A stretch of 64,000 nt of DNA from Jiangella muralis. Its GTDB lineage: Bacteria; Actinomycetota; Actinomycetes; Jiangellales; Jiangellaceae. How positions within the stretch are numbered: the stretch's first letter is position 1; each line of letters opens with the position of its first letter. A model generated the notes under the pieces. The model was not told the DNA's origin and did no database searches. It saw only the letters and a program-made list of their open reading frames with translations. Positions 44,811 to 54,164 of the stretch are shown here, piece after piece. A program made the translations under genes and the position numbers. The DNA is taken from contig NZ_KQ434751.1 in NCBI RefSeq assembly GCF_001270745.1, positions 381,705 through 445,704 on the forward strand, read 5' to 3'.

Positions 44811-45416
44811 CGGCGCCGACCTCCCTCACGTCCGCTACGACCATCATGCGACCTGGCGCCGACAACGCCGACCGGACGGGGGTTCTTCCCCCGTTCGCTC
44901 TGAGCGTGCCGAAACCGGCGGATCGTCACGCACGGTGATCGGCTCGGCAGCCGCGGGCAAGGATGCATTCGTCACGCATTGTGACGGAACCGGTCCGTAC
45001 CGCAGGCTCCGGCGAAGCGCGCGGGAGCGTTTCCGGGCATGCCAAAGCGCCAGGCGGCCCTTCTTCGCAAAGAACGCGAACAGGCACCGATACTGCCTTC
45101 ACGTCACTCTGCGTGAAAGCAGACCCTTTACTCGGGCAATGGCGCGAACCAAGATCAACAGTGCGGAGTGCGACCGTTTAGGCTGTCCGATATGTCGGAC
45201 TTCCCGATCGGCTCCAAGAAGGCCCCTCGGTTTCGAGTACGACGACTCGAGAATCCGCCGAACGATTCACCGGTCGGGCTGACTCGGTGATTCGCCGCCG
45301 CTCGCCCGTACAGGCGATGCGCGCCGGGGACCGCGCGATGGGTGACGAAGCGTTTGTCGGGGTGATCGAGCTGCTGGAGGCCACCCTCCTCCGGCATCTC
45401 GACCAACTGGGGCTGT
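44811..45416. other. Gene-free region of 606 nt
   Basis: No ORF here has a credible ribosome site or protein-like composition on either strand, and I see no tRNA or known RNA. GC is somewhat lower than in the flanks. A small TCGAGT/ACTCGA inverted repeat lies within the right half. The exporter promoter must be at its left end. Confidence 0.5.
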
Positions 45417-45638
45417 TCAGGCCTGTTTCTTCGCCTTGCCTCGTGTGGCCCCTCCACGGCCTCGTAGGTTGACACCGGACTCCGACAGAACCCGGTGGAC
45501 GAACCCGTAGGAACGCCCGGTTTCGGTGGCGAGCTCGCGGATGCTCCGACCACCTTCGTACTTCTTCTTCAGGTCAGAGGCGAGCTTGTCACGCTGCCCC
45601 CCACTGATCCGCGCGCCTTTTACCAACTTCTCGGCCAC
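45417..45638 (-). CDS. Small helix-turn-helix protein
   Basis: 73 residues from the GTG at 45638 (GGGAGG just upstream); an ATG nine codons earlier lacks one. The sequence VAEKLVKGARISGGQRDKLA leads into SIRELATETGRSYGFVHRVL, a clear helix-turn-helix, and a basic tail RGRGGATRGKAKKQ. Closely similar short proteins are common in actinobacteria, with no fixed name; the basic tail suggests DNA binding. It follows the ABC-F gene by 125 nt on the same strand. Confidence 0.82.
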   Translation of the reverse strand: MAEKLVKGARISGGQRDKLASDLKKKYEGGRSIRELATETGRSYGFVHRVLSESGVNLRGRGGATRGKAKKQA

Positions 45639-45762
45639 GCGTCCTCCCGTTTCGTTGTCCTGCATGACAGAGGACAATGATCCGCTCCATTCCGCTTTTT
45701 CGCCACTCGAAGACGCGATCGTCCTCCAGGGAACGAAAAAACGCAGGCTGGATCGACCTCTC

Positions 45763-47361
45763 CTATGCGAGTGAGACGAGCTCCGCATAGTCAGGGTTCC
45801 ACAGATCTTCGACTCCGTCGGGAAGCAGCACGACCCGTTCCGGGCTCAGTGCCTCGACGGCGCCCTCGTCGTGCGTCACCAGGACGATCGCGCCGGCGAA
45901 CGAGCGCAGCGCGGCCAGCACCTCCTCGCGGGAGGCGGGGTCGAGGTTGTTCGTCGGCTCGTCCAGGAGCAGCACGTTCGCGCTCGACACGACCAGCGAC
46001 GCCAACGCCAGGCGGGTCTTCTCGCCGCCGGACAGCACGGCGGCCGGCTTGTCGACGGCGTCACCGGAGAACAGGAACGAGCCGAGCACGCGGCGCGCCT
46101 CCAGCTCCGGGAGGTCCGGCGCGGCCGTGCGCATGTTCTCGAGCACCGTCCGCGACGTGTCCAGCGTCTCGTGCTCCTGGGCGTAGTAGCCCAGCCGCAG
46201 GCCGTGCCCGGGCTCCACGGCGCCGGTGTCGGCCGGCTCGAGCCCGGCCAGCAGCCGCAGCAGCGTCGTCTTGCCCGCGCCGTTGAGGCCCAGGATGACG
46301 ACCCGGCTGCCGCGATCGATGGCGAGGTCGACGTCGGTGAAGATCTCGAGCGACCCGTACGACTTCGACAGCCCGCTGGCCATCAGCGGCGTCTTGCCGC
46401 ACGGCGCGGGGTCGGGGAAGCGCAGCTTGGCCACCTTGTCCGAGCGGCGCTGCTCCTCCAGGCCGGACAGCAGCCGCTGCGCCCGGCGGTCCATGTTCTG
46501 CGCCGCGGTGGCCTTGGTGGCCTTGTAGCGCATGCGGTCGGCCTGCGCCTTGAGCGCGGCGGCCTTCTTCTCGGCGTTGGCCCGCTCGCGGTGCCGGCGG
46601 CGCTCGTCGGTCTCGCGCTGGGCGAGGTAGGCCATCCAGCCGATGTTGTAGACGTCGAGCGCGGCGCGGTTGGCGTCGAGGTGGAAGACCCGGTTGACGG
46701 TCTTGTCGAGCAGCGCGACGTCGTGGCTGATGACCACCAGGCCGCCCTTGTAGGCCCGCAGGAAGTCGCGCAGCCAGACGATGGAGTCGGCGTCCAGGTG
46801 GTTCGTCGGCTCGTCCAGGAGCAGCGTCTCGGCGTCGGAGAACAGGATGCGGGCCAGCTCGACCCGGCGCCGCTGGCCGCCGGAGAGCGTGCGCAGCGGC
46901 TGCGCGAGCACGCGGTCGGGCAGCCCGAGGCTGGCGGCGATGCTGGCCGCCTCGCTCTCGACGGCGTAACCGCCGGCCGCCAGGAACTCGGCCTCGAGCC
47001 GGGCGTAGCGGCGCATGCCGCGCTCGTGCTCGGCGGCGTCGCTGGAGGCCATCTGCTTCTCGGCCTTGCGCATGCTGGCGACGACGGCGTCGAGCCCGCG
47101 CGCGCTGAGGATGCGGTCGCGGGCGACGACCTCGGGGTCGCCGACGCGGGGGTCCTGCGGCAGGTAGCCGATGGGCCCGGTGCGGGTGACGGAGCCGGCC
47201 GCCGGCTGGCCCTCGTCGGCCAGGATGCGGGTGAGCGTGGTCTTGCCGGCGCCGTTGCGGCCGACCAGACCGACCTTGTCGCCGGGACCGATGCGGAAGC
47301 TGGCGTCCTCGAGCAGGATCTGCGCGCCTGCACGCACTTCGAGCTGATGAGCGGTGATCAT
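45763..47361 (-). CDS. ABC-F family ATPase (ribosome-associated)
   Basis: 532 residues, two ATPase domains without membrane segments: GRNGAGKTTL, LSGGQRRRVELAR and LLLDEPTNHLD, then GLNGAGKTTLLRLL, LSGGEKTRLALASL and LLLDEPTNNLD. The linker holds an Arg/Lys-rich helical hairpin (ANAEKKAAALKAQADRM). ABC-F proteins act on ribosomes in translation control or antibiotic protection; no resistance-type features stand out. Confidence 0.94.
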   Translation of the reverse strand: MITAHQLEVRAGAQILLEDASFRIGPGDKVGLVGRNGAGKTTLTRILADEGQPAAGSVTRTGPIGYLPQDPRVGDPEVVARDRILSARGLDAVVASMRKAEKQMASSDAAEHERGMRRYARLEAEFLAAGGYAVESEAASIAASLGLPDRVLAQPLRTLSGGQRRRVELARILFSDAETLLLDEPTNHLDADSIVWLRDFLRAYKGGLVVISHDVALLDKTVNRVFHLDANRAALDVYNIGWMAYLAQRETDERRRHRERANAEKKAAALKAQADRMRYKATKATAAQNMDRRAQRLLSGLEEQRRSDKVAKLRFPDPAPCGKTPLMASGLSKSYGSLEIFTDVDLAIDRGSRVVILGLNGAGKTTLLRLLAGLEPADTGAVEPGHGLRLGYYAQEHETLDTSRTVLENMRTAAPDLPELEARRVLGSFLFSGDAVDKPAAVLSGGEKTRLALASLVVSSANVLLLDEPTNNLDPASREEVLAALRSFAGAIVLVTHDEGAVEALSPERVVLLPDGVEDLWNPDYAELVSLA

Positions 47362-47468
47362 GTCAGGGTGAACTCTCCGTGGCCTCGGAATGGGTGGGCG
47401 ATCGGTCCAGCACGATCAGTCCGCCACGGGCATCATGGTGTGCAGTCTACGCGGGAGATGAATCGGCC

Positions 47469-48365
47469 ATGAAGTTCAACCGGCGAGCACGCCTGGATCC
47501 TTCCCAGGTGTCCGACCAGCGTGGCCGGCGCCCGGCCGGTCGCACGGCGGCGGCAGGTGGGGGCATCGGGGTGGTCATCCTCACGTTGCTCGCGCTGCTG
47601 ACCGGCACGAACCCGGCCGACCTCCTCGGCGGCTCCGAGTCGCCCGCGGTGGAGGCGGCGCCGGGCTCGGAGGGCGAACTGGAGCGCGAGTGCCAGGTGG
47701 TCTCCGACATCGACGAGAACCCCGACTGCCGGTTCGTGCTGTACGTCAACTCGACGCAGGCGTTCTGGGAGGACTACTTCGCCGCGGCCGGCGAGCGGTA
47801 CACGCCGGCCACCACGACGTTCTTCACCTCCTCGGTCACCACCCGGTGCGGCACCGCGTCGTCGCAGGTGGGGCCGTTCTACTGCCCCGGCGACCAGAAG
47901 GTCTACCTCGACCTCGGCTTCTTCGACCAGTTGCGCACCACGTACGGCGGGCCGAGCGGCCAGTTCGCCGAGGCGTACGTGCTGGCCCACGAGTACGGTC
48001 ACCACGTGCAGAACCTCACCGGCCAGATGCAGCGGGTGCGCACCCAGTCCGGGCCCACGTCCGACGCCGTCCGGCTGGAACTGCAGGCCGACTGCTACGC
48101 CGGCATGTGGGCGCGCGCCGCCACCACCGCCGACGACGAGACCGGCCAGCCGCTGATCACCGAGCTGACGAACCAGGACATCGCCGACGCGCTGGCCGCC
48201 GCCCAGACCGTCGGCGACGACTACATCCAGGAGCGGTTCCAGGGCACCGTCACGCCGGAGTCGTGGACGCACGGCTCCAGCGACCAGCGGCAGCGCTGGT
48301 TCACCACCGGCTTCGAGACCGGCGACATCGCGGCCTGCGACACCTTCGGCGCTTCCTCGCTGTGA
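47469..48365 (+). CDS. Neutral zinc metallopeptidase (YpfJ/KPN_02809-like)
   Basis: 298 residues. A basic N-terminus is followed by one helix (about 30-46) and an external domain with VLAHEYGHHVQNLTG (zinc HExxH-like and catalytic Glu) and a downstream ELQADCYAGMWA acid motif. Several cysteines (CQVV, CRFV, TRCGT, FYCPG) could form disulfides outside. Members of this family are anchored outer-facing peptidases with unknown targets. ATG at 47469 has a weak ribosome site. Confidence 0.9.
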   Translation: MKFNRRARLDPSQVSDQRGRRPAGRTAAAGGGIGVVILTLLALLTGTNPADLLGGSESPAVEAAPGSEGELERECQVVSDIDENPDCRFVLYVNSTQAFWEDYFAAAGERYTPATTTFFTSSVTTRCGTASSQVGPFYCPGDQKVYLDLGFFDQLRTTYGGPSGQFAEAYVLAHEYGHHVQNLTGQMQRVRTQSGPTSDAVRLELQADCYAGMWARAATTADDETGQPLITELTNQDIADALAAAQTVGDDYIQERFQGTVTPESWTHGSSDQRQRWFTTGFETGDIAACDTFGASSL

Positions 48366-48372
48366 TGTCCCG

Positions 48373-49050
48373 GTGATCCAGGTCGACGCCGTCACGCATC
48401 GGTACGGCGACCGGGTGGTGCTGCGCGACGTCACCGTCACCCTGACGGAGCAGCGGGTCGGCGTCATCGGGGCGAACGGGTCCGGCAAGTCGACGTTCGC
48501 GCGGCTGCTCAACGGCCTGGTGCTGCCGACGTCGGGGTCGGTGACGGTGGACGGGCTGTCGACGCGGGGCCGGTCGGGTGCGCAGGTGCGGCGGTCGGTC
48601 GGGTTCGTCTTCACCGACCCCGACGCGCAGATCCTGATGCCGACGGTGGCCGAGGACGTCGCGTTCGGGCTGCGTGACCTCCCGGCGGCCGCGGTGGCGG
48701 GGCGGGTGGCGGAGGCGCTGGAATCGTTCGGGCTGGCCGGGCACGCCGACCACCCGGCGCACCTGCTGTCGGGCGGGCAGAAGCAGCTGCTGGCGCTCTG
48801 CTCGGTGCTGGTGACGGAGCCGAAGGTGCTCGTGTGCGACGAGCCGACGACGCTGCTCGACCTGCGCAACACCCGCCGCGTGCTGACGCTGCTGAGCGAA
48901 CTGCCGCAGCGGGTGATCCTCGTCACGCACGATCTCGACGCCGCGCTGGCCATGGACCGTGTCCTGGTGTTCGACGACGGCCGTCTGGTGTTCGACGGGC
49001 TGCCAGGTACGGCGGTCGAGTTCTACAAGGAGTTGGTGTCTGCGGGCTGA
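48373..49050 (+). CDS. ECF-type ABC transporter ATPase (BioM/CbiO-like)
   Basis: 225 residues. GANGSGKSTFARLLNGL (Walker A), Q-loop FTDPDAQILMPTVAEDVAFG, LSGGQKQLLALC and VLVCDEPTTLLDL place it with energy-coupling-factor ATPases; the DAQ-x-x-M/F-x-x-T-V segment is typical of CbiO/BioM. These work with a T and an S subunit in vitamin or metal uptake, but neither gene follows; the next 438 nt are gene-free. It starts 8 nt after the peptidase gene. Confidence 0.88.
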   Translation: MIQVDAVTHRYGDRVVLRDVTVTLTEQRVGVIGANGSGKSTFARLLNGLVLPTSGSVTVDGLSTRGRSGAQVRRSVGFVFTDPDAQILMPTVAEDVAFGLRDLPAAAVAGRVAEALESFGLAGHADHPAHLLSGGQKQLLALCSVLVTEPKVLVCDEPTTLLDLRNTRRVLTLLSELPQRVILVTHDLDAALAMDRVLVFDDGRLVFDGLPGTAVEFYKELVSAG

Positions 49051-49075
49051 CCGTTCGCCGGGGGTGCACAGTGGG

Positions 49076-49207
49076 CCGTCCTCCTGCTGCCCATTCTCTT
49101 AGCCGCGACCGCGCGCCTCAAGCGGACCATAGGGGCGCTTCGCGCCATCGAGGATCCGCTTGACCCGCCCGACCGCGGCCAAGAACGGGCAACTATCAGG
49201 AGGACGG
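49076..49207. repeat. 132-bp imperfect palindrome
   Basis: 49076-49126 and 49155-49207 are inverted copies of about 50 bp with scattered mismatches (ends CCGTCCTCCTG/CAGGAGGACGG-like, inner CAAGCGGA/TCCGCTTG), around a 28-nt loop. It starts 26 nt after the ECF ATPase stop. Confidence 0.65.
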
Positions 49208-49336
49208 GGAAAGACCGGGCACAACCCGGACGAGCCCAGTCTGCCGTGCGCCCGTGGTGGCCCGGCCGCGCCGTCATGTACGAGTTGCTACCGCTGGAGC
49301 AGCAGTAACCCGCACATCACAAGGCCGAGCCAGGGG

Positions 49337-49450
49337 CACGTCCTGGTCTCACGTCACGTCCTGGTCCCACGTTGCGCGGATCGCCCGATCCGGGCCGGAA
49401 AGCGTGACGGCAGACCAGGACGCAACACCAGACCAGGACGCCAGTCACGC
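49337..49450. repeat. Two 18-bp tandem repeats facing a mirrored pair
   Basis: CACGTCCTGGTCTCACGT and a one-base variant lie head to tail at 49337-49354 and 49355-49372. On the other side CAGACCAGGACG occurs at 49411 and 49429, also 18 bp apart but inverted, inside an outer GCGTGAC/GTCACGC pair. It ends 39 nt before the priA stop. Confidence 0.6.
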
Positions 49451-49488
49451 GCCCGACCGCCGGATTCCCCCGTCCCAACAACGCGGGC

Positions 49489-51513
49489 TTAGCCGAAGTC
49501 GACGGGGTCGACGCGGACCCGCACCGATCCGCCGGTGCGCCGGGCGGAGCGGATGCCGGCCGCCGACCGCAGCGCCGCCGCCAGCGCCGTCCCCACCGCA
49601 CGGGGCACCCGGATCATCGCCCGCGCGCCGTCGTCGACCGGGACCGGGCCGATCACCTCGGCGCCGTCGGGGAGGTCGAGGTGCATGAGCAGGTCGTCGA
49701 CGTCGGCGGGTGCGCCGGTGAGCTCGGCGACGCGGGCGGCCGGCGGCAGGTGCAGCGCGGCCCGTTCGGCCAGCTCGCGCCCGGCGAACCCGGCCGGGTC
49801 CCAGCGCACGAGTGCCTGGACGGCCGGCGCGCCGGGGTCGGCGACGACGACGATCTCGCCGCCCATGGTGCCGGGACGGACCAGCGCGGCGGCCCGCAGC
49901 CAGCGCCGCAGCGCCTCCTCGGCGGCCCGCAGGCCGGTGCGGGCCAGCAGCGCCGTCCCGTCCAGCAGCAGCGCCGCCGCATATCCCCCGGACGCGACCG
50001 GCTCGGCGCCCGGGGTCGCGACCACCAGCGCCGGCTCCGCCTCGACCGAGGAGCGGACGGCGTCGCCGCGCGACAGCAGCACCGGCACGCCCGGGAACGC
50101 CCGGCCCAGCTCCTCCGCCGTCCGCCGCACCCCGACGACGGTCGCCCGCAGCGCACCGTTCCCGCACTCCCCGCACTGCCACGACGGGTACGACGTGGCG
50201 CACCACGCGCACCGCGGCGGCCGGTCGGCCTGCCCGAGTACCAGCGGCCCGGAGCAGGCCGTGCAGCGCGCGGGCGTACGACAGCGGCCGCAGGCGACGC
50301 CGGGCAGGTACCCGGCCCGCGGCACCTGCACCAGGACCGGCCCGCGGCCCAGCCCGGCGCGCGCCGTGCGCCACGCCAGCGACGGCAGCCGGGCCGTACG
50401 GGCGGCTTCGTCGCGGGCCTGCTCGTAGTCGTCGCCGCTGGAATGGATCCGCGGCGCCGCGGTCCGCACGGCCGGCCGTGACGGCGTCACCGGGCGCGCC
50501 CAGCCGGTCGCCACCAGTTGCTCGGCCTCGGCGGTGCGGGCGAACCCGCCGACGACGGCGGCCGCGCCGGCCTGGAACGCGCGCAGCAGCAGCACCTCGC
50601 GCGCGTGCGGGTACGGCGCACGCGGCTCGGCGTGCAGGTCGTCGCCGTCGTCCCAGACGACCACCAGGCCGAGGTCGTGCACCGGCGCGAACATCGCCGA
50701 CCGGGTGCCGACGACGGCCCGCACGGCCCCACGGCGCACCGCCAGCCAGCGCTTGTACCGCGTCGACGGCCCGGCATCGGCGGCCAGCTCCACATGGCTG
50801 CCCGCGCCCAGCAGCGCCGTCAGCGCGGCCGACGCCAGCTCGAGGTCGCGGCCGTCGGGCAGCACCACCAGCGCGCCCCGTCCGGCGGACAGCGTCGTGG
50901 CCACCAGCCGGGCCACGAGATCGGGCCAGTCGGCCGCCGGGCCGGGGGTCCAGACGGCGCGCGGCGCTCCCCCAACGGCCAGCGCGTCGAGCAGCGCGAC
51001 GCCGTCGACGTGCTCGGCCCAGCCGCCGGGCTCGGGGCGTTCCGGCGCGGCCGCCGGCTCCGGCGACGCGGCCTTCTCGGCCGTGGCGTGCCGGGGCGGG
51101 ACGGCCAGCCGCAGGACGTCGGAGACGGTGCCGGCGTAGCGGTCGGCGACGGCGCGAGCCAGCGCGACGATCTCGGGCGCCAGCACCGGCTCCGCCGACA
51201 CGACGCGGCGCAGCCGGGCCAGCCTGCCGTCGTGGTCGCTGGAGTCCTTGCGAGCGACCACGAAGCCGTCGTGATCGGTGCCGGCGAACCGCACCGACAC
51301 CCGCGCGCCCACGACGGCGTCGCCGTCCATCGAGGCGGGCACGAGGTAGTCGAACGGCCGGTCCAGGTGCGGCAGCCCGACGTCGACCAGCACGGCCGCC
51401 ACCGGCCGCTCGCCGGCGACCGGCTCGGGCTCGCGGGTGCGGAACCGGCGCCGGCCGGGCGCGGCGACCAGCGCCAGCTGATCGGCCTCGGCGGCCGGGT
51501 CGGATGCGCTCAC
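49489..51513 (-). CDS. priA: Primosomal protein N' (PriA) without helicase motifs
   Basis: 674 residues. The N-terminal DNA-binding part is PriA-like (VDVGLPHLDRPFDYLVP and VGARVSVRFAGTDHDGFV), and the paired zinc-binding cysteines remain (CGRCRTPARCTAC, then CAWC and CGEC). The Walker A loop is missing (only GRGALVVLPDG in its place) and the DEEH box is WDDGDD, so it should not hydrolyse ATP; actinobacterial PriA proteins are known for this loss. It probably still loads the replicative helicase at stalled forks. GTG start at 51513, 67 nt past the metK stop. Confidence 0.92.
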   Translation of the reverse strand: MSASDPAAEADQLALVAAPGRRRFRTREPEPVAGERPVAAVLVDVGLPHLDRPFDYLVPASMDGDAVVGARVSVRFAGTDHDGFVVARKDSSDHDGRLARLRRVVSAEPVLAPEIVALARAVADRYAGTVSDVLRLAVPPRHATAEKAASPEPAAAPERPEPGGWAEHVDGVALLDALAVGGAPRAVWTPGPAADWPDLVARLVATTLSAGRGALVVLPDGRDLELASAALTALLGAGSHVELAADAGPSTRYKRWLAVRRGAVRAVVGTRSAMFAPVHDLGLVVVWDDGDDLHAEPRAPYPHAREVLLLRAFQAGAAAVVGGFARTAEAEQLVATGWARPVTPSRPAVRTAAPRIHSSGDDYEQARDEAARTARLPSLAWRTARAGLGRGPVLVQVPRAGYLPGVACGRCRTPARCTACSGPLVLGQADRPPRCAWCATSYPSWQCGECGNGALRATVVGVRRTAEELGRAFPGVPVLLSRGDAVRSSVEAEPALVVATPGAEPVASGGYAAALLLDGTALLARTGLRAAEEALRRWLRAAALVRPGTMGGEIVVVADPGAPAVQALVRWDPAGFAGRELAERAALHLPPAARVAELTGAPADVDDLLMHLDLPDGAEVIGPVPVDDGARAMIRVPRAVGTALAAALRSAAGIRSARRTGGSVRVRVDPVDFG

Positions 51514-51580
51514 AGACCCGTTCTACCCCACCGGCGGACCCGGCTCGCGGTTGTCCACAGGACGATCCGGCCGCGGCCGC

Positions 51581-52771
51581 TCAGCCCGCGGCCGCCTGCA
51601 ACGCCTCGACGCGGTCGGTGCGCTCCCAGGTGAAGTCGGGCAGCTCTCGGCCGAAATGCCCGTAGGCCGCCGACTGCGCGTAGATGGGCCGCTTGAGGTC
51701 GAGGTCGCGGATGATGGCCGCCGGCCGCAGGTCGAAGACCTCGCTGACGGCCTTCTCGATGCGCTCGACCGGGACCGTCTCGGTGCCGAAGCTCTCCAGG
51801 AACAGCCCGACCGGCTCGGCCTTGCCGATGGCGTAGGCGACCTGCACCTCGCAGCGGCGGGCCAGCCCGGCCGCGACGACGTTCTTCGCCACCCACCGCA
51901 TGGCGTAGGCGCCGGAGCGGTCGACCTTCGACGGGTCCTTGCCGCTGAACGCGCCGCCGCCGTGGCGGGCCATGCCGCCGTAGGTGTCGATGATGATCTT
52001 CCGCCCGGTGAGGCCGGCGTCGCCCATCGGGCCACCGATCTCGAACCGGCCGGTCGGGTTCACCAGCAGCCGGAAGTCGTGCTCGTCCAGCTCGAACGCC
52101 TCGACCACCGGCTTGACGACCTGGTGGGCGATGTCGGGCGTGAGCAGCTGCTCGAGGTCGATGTTGGACGCGTGCTGCGTCGACACGACGACGGTGTCAA
52201 GGCGGACCGGGCGGTCGCCGTCGTATTCGATGGTGACCTGGGTCTTGCCGTCGGGACGCAGGTACGGCACGGCGCCGGACCGGCGCACCTCGGCCAGCCG
52301 CTGCGCCAGCCGGTGCGCGACGATGATCGGCAGCGGCATCAGCTCGGGCGTCTCGTCGCTGGCGTAGCCGAACATCAGCCCCTGGTCGCCCGCCCCCTGC
52401 AGGTCCAGCGGGTCGAGGTCGCCCTCGACGCGATGCTCGTACGCGGAGTCCACACCCTGCGCGATGTCCGGCGACTGCGAGCCGATGGAGACCGACACGC
52501 CGCAGGAGTAGCCGTCGAAGCCCTTGGTCGACGAGTCGTACCCGATGCCCAGGATGGTCTCGCGCACGATGCCCGGGATGTCGGCGTAGCCGCGGGTGGT
52601 CACCTCGCCGGCCACATGGACCAGCCCGGTGGTGACCATCGATTCGACCGCGACGCGGCTGTTCGGGTCGTCCTTCAGCAGCGCGTCGAGCACGGCGTCA
52701 CTGATCTGGTCGCAGATCTTGTCTGGATGACCTTCGGTGACGGATTCGGATGTGAACAGACGTAGAGACAA
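51581..52771 (-). CDS. metK: S-adenosylmethionine synthetase
   Basis: 396 residues. [32 protein letters not shown], and [20 protein letters not shown] are the three conserved blocks. It makes SAM from methionine and ATP. The start appears to be TTG at 52771, with AGGGGG upstream; no ATG or GTG fits. No SAM riboswitch is visible in the leader. Two perfect hairpins separate it from coaBC. Confidence 0.96.
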   Translation of the reverse strand: MSLRLFTSESVTEGHPDKICDQISDAVLDALLKDDPNSRVAVESMVTTGLVHVAGEVTTRGYADIPGIVRETILGIGYDSSTKGFDGYSCGVSVSIGSQSPDIAQGVDSAYEHRVEGDLDPLDLQGAGDQGLMFGYASDETPELMPLPIIVAHRLAQRLAEVRRSGAVPYLRPDGKTQVTIEYDGDRPVRLDTVVVSTQHASNIDLEQLLTPDIAHQVVKPVVEAFELDEHDFRLLVNPTGRFEIGGPMGDAGLTGRKIIIDTYGGMARHGGGAFSGKDPSKVDRSGAYAMRWVAKNVVAAGLARRCEVQVAYAIGKAEPVGLFLESFGTETVPVERIEKAVSEVFDLRPAAIIRDLDLKRPIYAQSAAYGHFGRELPDFTWERTDRVEALQAAAG

Positions 52772-52829
52772 CGCAAGCCCCCTCTTGACACGGACTACCG
52801 TCCGAGCAGCCCAACTGTAGGGTAATGTG

Positions 52830-52863
52830 TCCGCGCCCGGGCGCGGAGGTCCACTCAGTGGAC
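52830..52863 (-). terminator. Twin palindromes between coaBC and metK
   Basis: TCCGCGCCCGGGCGCGGA (52830-52847) is an exact 18-bp palindrome and GTCCACT-C-AGTGGAC (52849-52863) is a second, directly next to it. They follow the coaBC stop by 44 nt on the minus strand and are the likely terminator of the upstream operon. Confidence 0.6.
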
Positions 52864-52906
52864 AGTTTTCGGCCGCATCCTGAGACGCGGCGGATTCACC
52901 TGGCGG

Positions 52907-54148
52907 TCAGAGCCGGGCCCGTACGAGGTCCCAGACGACGTGCGCGAGAGCCGACTTGGGGCCGCTCTCGACGGTGACGGAGCTGCCGTCAGCACCCAGC
53001 ACCACCGCGGCGTTGTCCTCGGACTCGAACCCGCGATCGGCGCCCACCTCGTTCACCACCAGCAGATCGCAGCCCTTGGAGGCGAGTTTCGCCCGGCCGT
53101 GGTCGAGCACGCTGCCGGACGCGTCGCCGGTCTCGGCGGCGAACCCGACGACGACCTGCTTCGGGTCGGGCCGGTGCGCGGCGAGGTACGCCAGGATGTC
53201 CGTCGTCCGCTCCAGCTCGATGACCGGCGACGACCCGTCGTCGGTCTTCTTGATCTTGCTGTCGGCATAGGTGGCCGGCCGGAAGTCGGCGACGGCGGCG
53301 GCCATGACGACGGCGTCGGCGCCGGCCGCGGCCTCGACCATGGCGTCGTACAGCTGCGCCGCCGAACCGACCCGGACGAGGTCGACGCCGGCGGGGTCGG
53401 GCAGGGCGACGTTCGCCGCCACCAGCGTGACCCGCGCCCCGCGGGCCGCCGCGGCCCGGGCCAGCGCGTAGCCCTGCCGGCCGGACGAGCGGTTGCCGAG
53501 GAACCGGACCGGGTCGAGGTGCTCGCGGGTGCCGCCGGCGGAGACGACGACGTGCCGGCCGGCGAGGTCGGGTCCGGCGTCGGGACCCGTGTCAGGGCCG
53601 CCTCCGGGTCCGGCGGCGCCGCGGGTCAGCACGTCGGACACGTACGCGAAGATGTCGGCGGGCTCGGGCAGCCGGCCCTTGCCGGTATCGGCGCCGGTGA
53701 GCCGCCCGACGGCGGGCTCGACCACCAGCGCGCCGCGCCGGCGCAGCGTCTCGACGTTGGCGACGGTGGCCGGGTGCTCCCACATCTCGGTGTGCATGGC
53801 CGGCACGAACACCACCGGACCGCGCGCCGTGAGCAGGGTGGACGTCAGCAGGTCGTCGGCCAGCCCGGCCGCGGCCTTCGCCATCAGGTCGGCCGTGGCC
53901 GGCGCGACCACGACGAGGTCGGCGTGCCGGCCGATGCGCACGTGCGGGACCTCGTGCACGTCCTCGAACACTTCGGTGCGCACCGGGCGGCCCGACAACG
54001 CGGCCCAGGTCGGCTCTCCGACGAAGCGGAGGGCCGACCTGGTGGGTACGACGGTGACGCCGTGGCCGGACTCGGTGAGCCGGCGCAGCAGCTCGGCGAC
54101 CTTGTAGGCGGCGATGCCGCCGCCGACGCCGAGGACGATCTCGGCCAT
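52907..54148 (-). CDS. coaBC: CoaBC: phosphopantothenoylcysteine decarboxylase and synthetase
   Basis: 413 residues. The flavoprotein half has VLGVGGGIAAYKVAELLRRL and the decarboxylase site around VPAMHTEMWEHPATVANVE; the synthetase half has VVSAGGTREHLDPVRFLGN, RSSGRQGYALA and AAVADFRP, with the Lys in KIKK. Performs two steps of coenzyme A synthesis. It starts 16 nt after rpoZ. The linker (about 175-195) is Gly/Pro/Asp rich. Confidence 0.95.
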   Translation of the reverse strand: MAEIVLGVGGGIAAYKVAELLRRLTESGHGVTVVPTRSALRFVGEPTWAALSGRPVRTEVFEDVHEVPHVRIGRHADLVVVAPATADLMAKAAAGLADDLLTSTLLTARGPVVFVPAMHTEMWEHPATVANVETLRRRGALVVEPAVGRLTGADTGKGRLPEPADIFAYVSDVLTRGAAGPGGGPDTGPDAGPDLAGRHVVVSAGGTREHLDPVRFLGNRSSGRQGYALARAAAARGARVTLVAANVALPDPAGVDLVRVGSAAQLYDAMVEAAAGADAVVMAAAVADFRPATYADSKIKKTDDGSSPVIELERTTDILAYLAAHRPDPKQVVVGFAAETGDASGSVLDHGRAKLASKGCDLLVVNEVGADRGFESEDNAAVVLGADGSSVTVESGPKSALAHVVWDLVRARL

Positions 54149-54164
54149 CAGCCGCGACCGGCCG

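Noticed and set aside
44935-45282. Plus-strand ORF in the empty region (115 codons)
   Set aside because: No ribosome site, Arg/Ser-rich random composition, no recognisable domain.
52772-52906. SAM riboswitch in front of metK
   Set aside because: No SAM-I or SAM-II/IV core pattern; the visible structures are two simple perfect palindromes.
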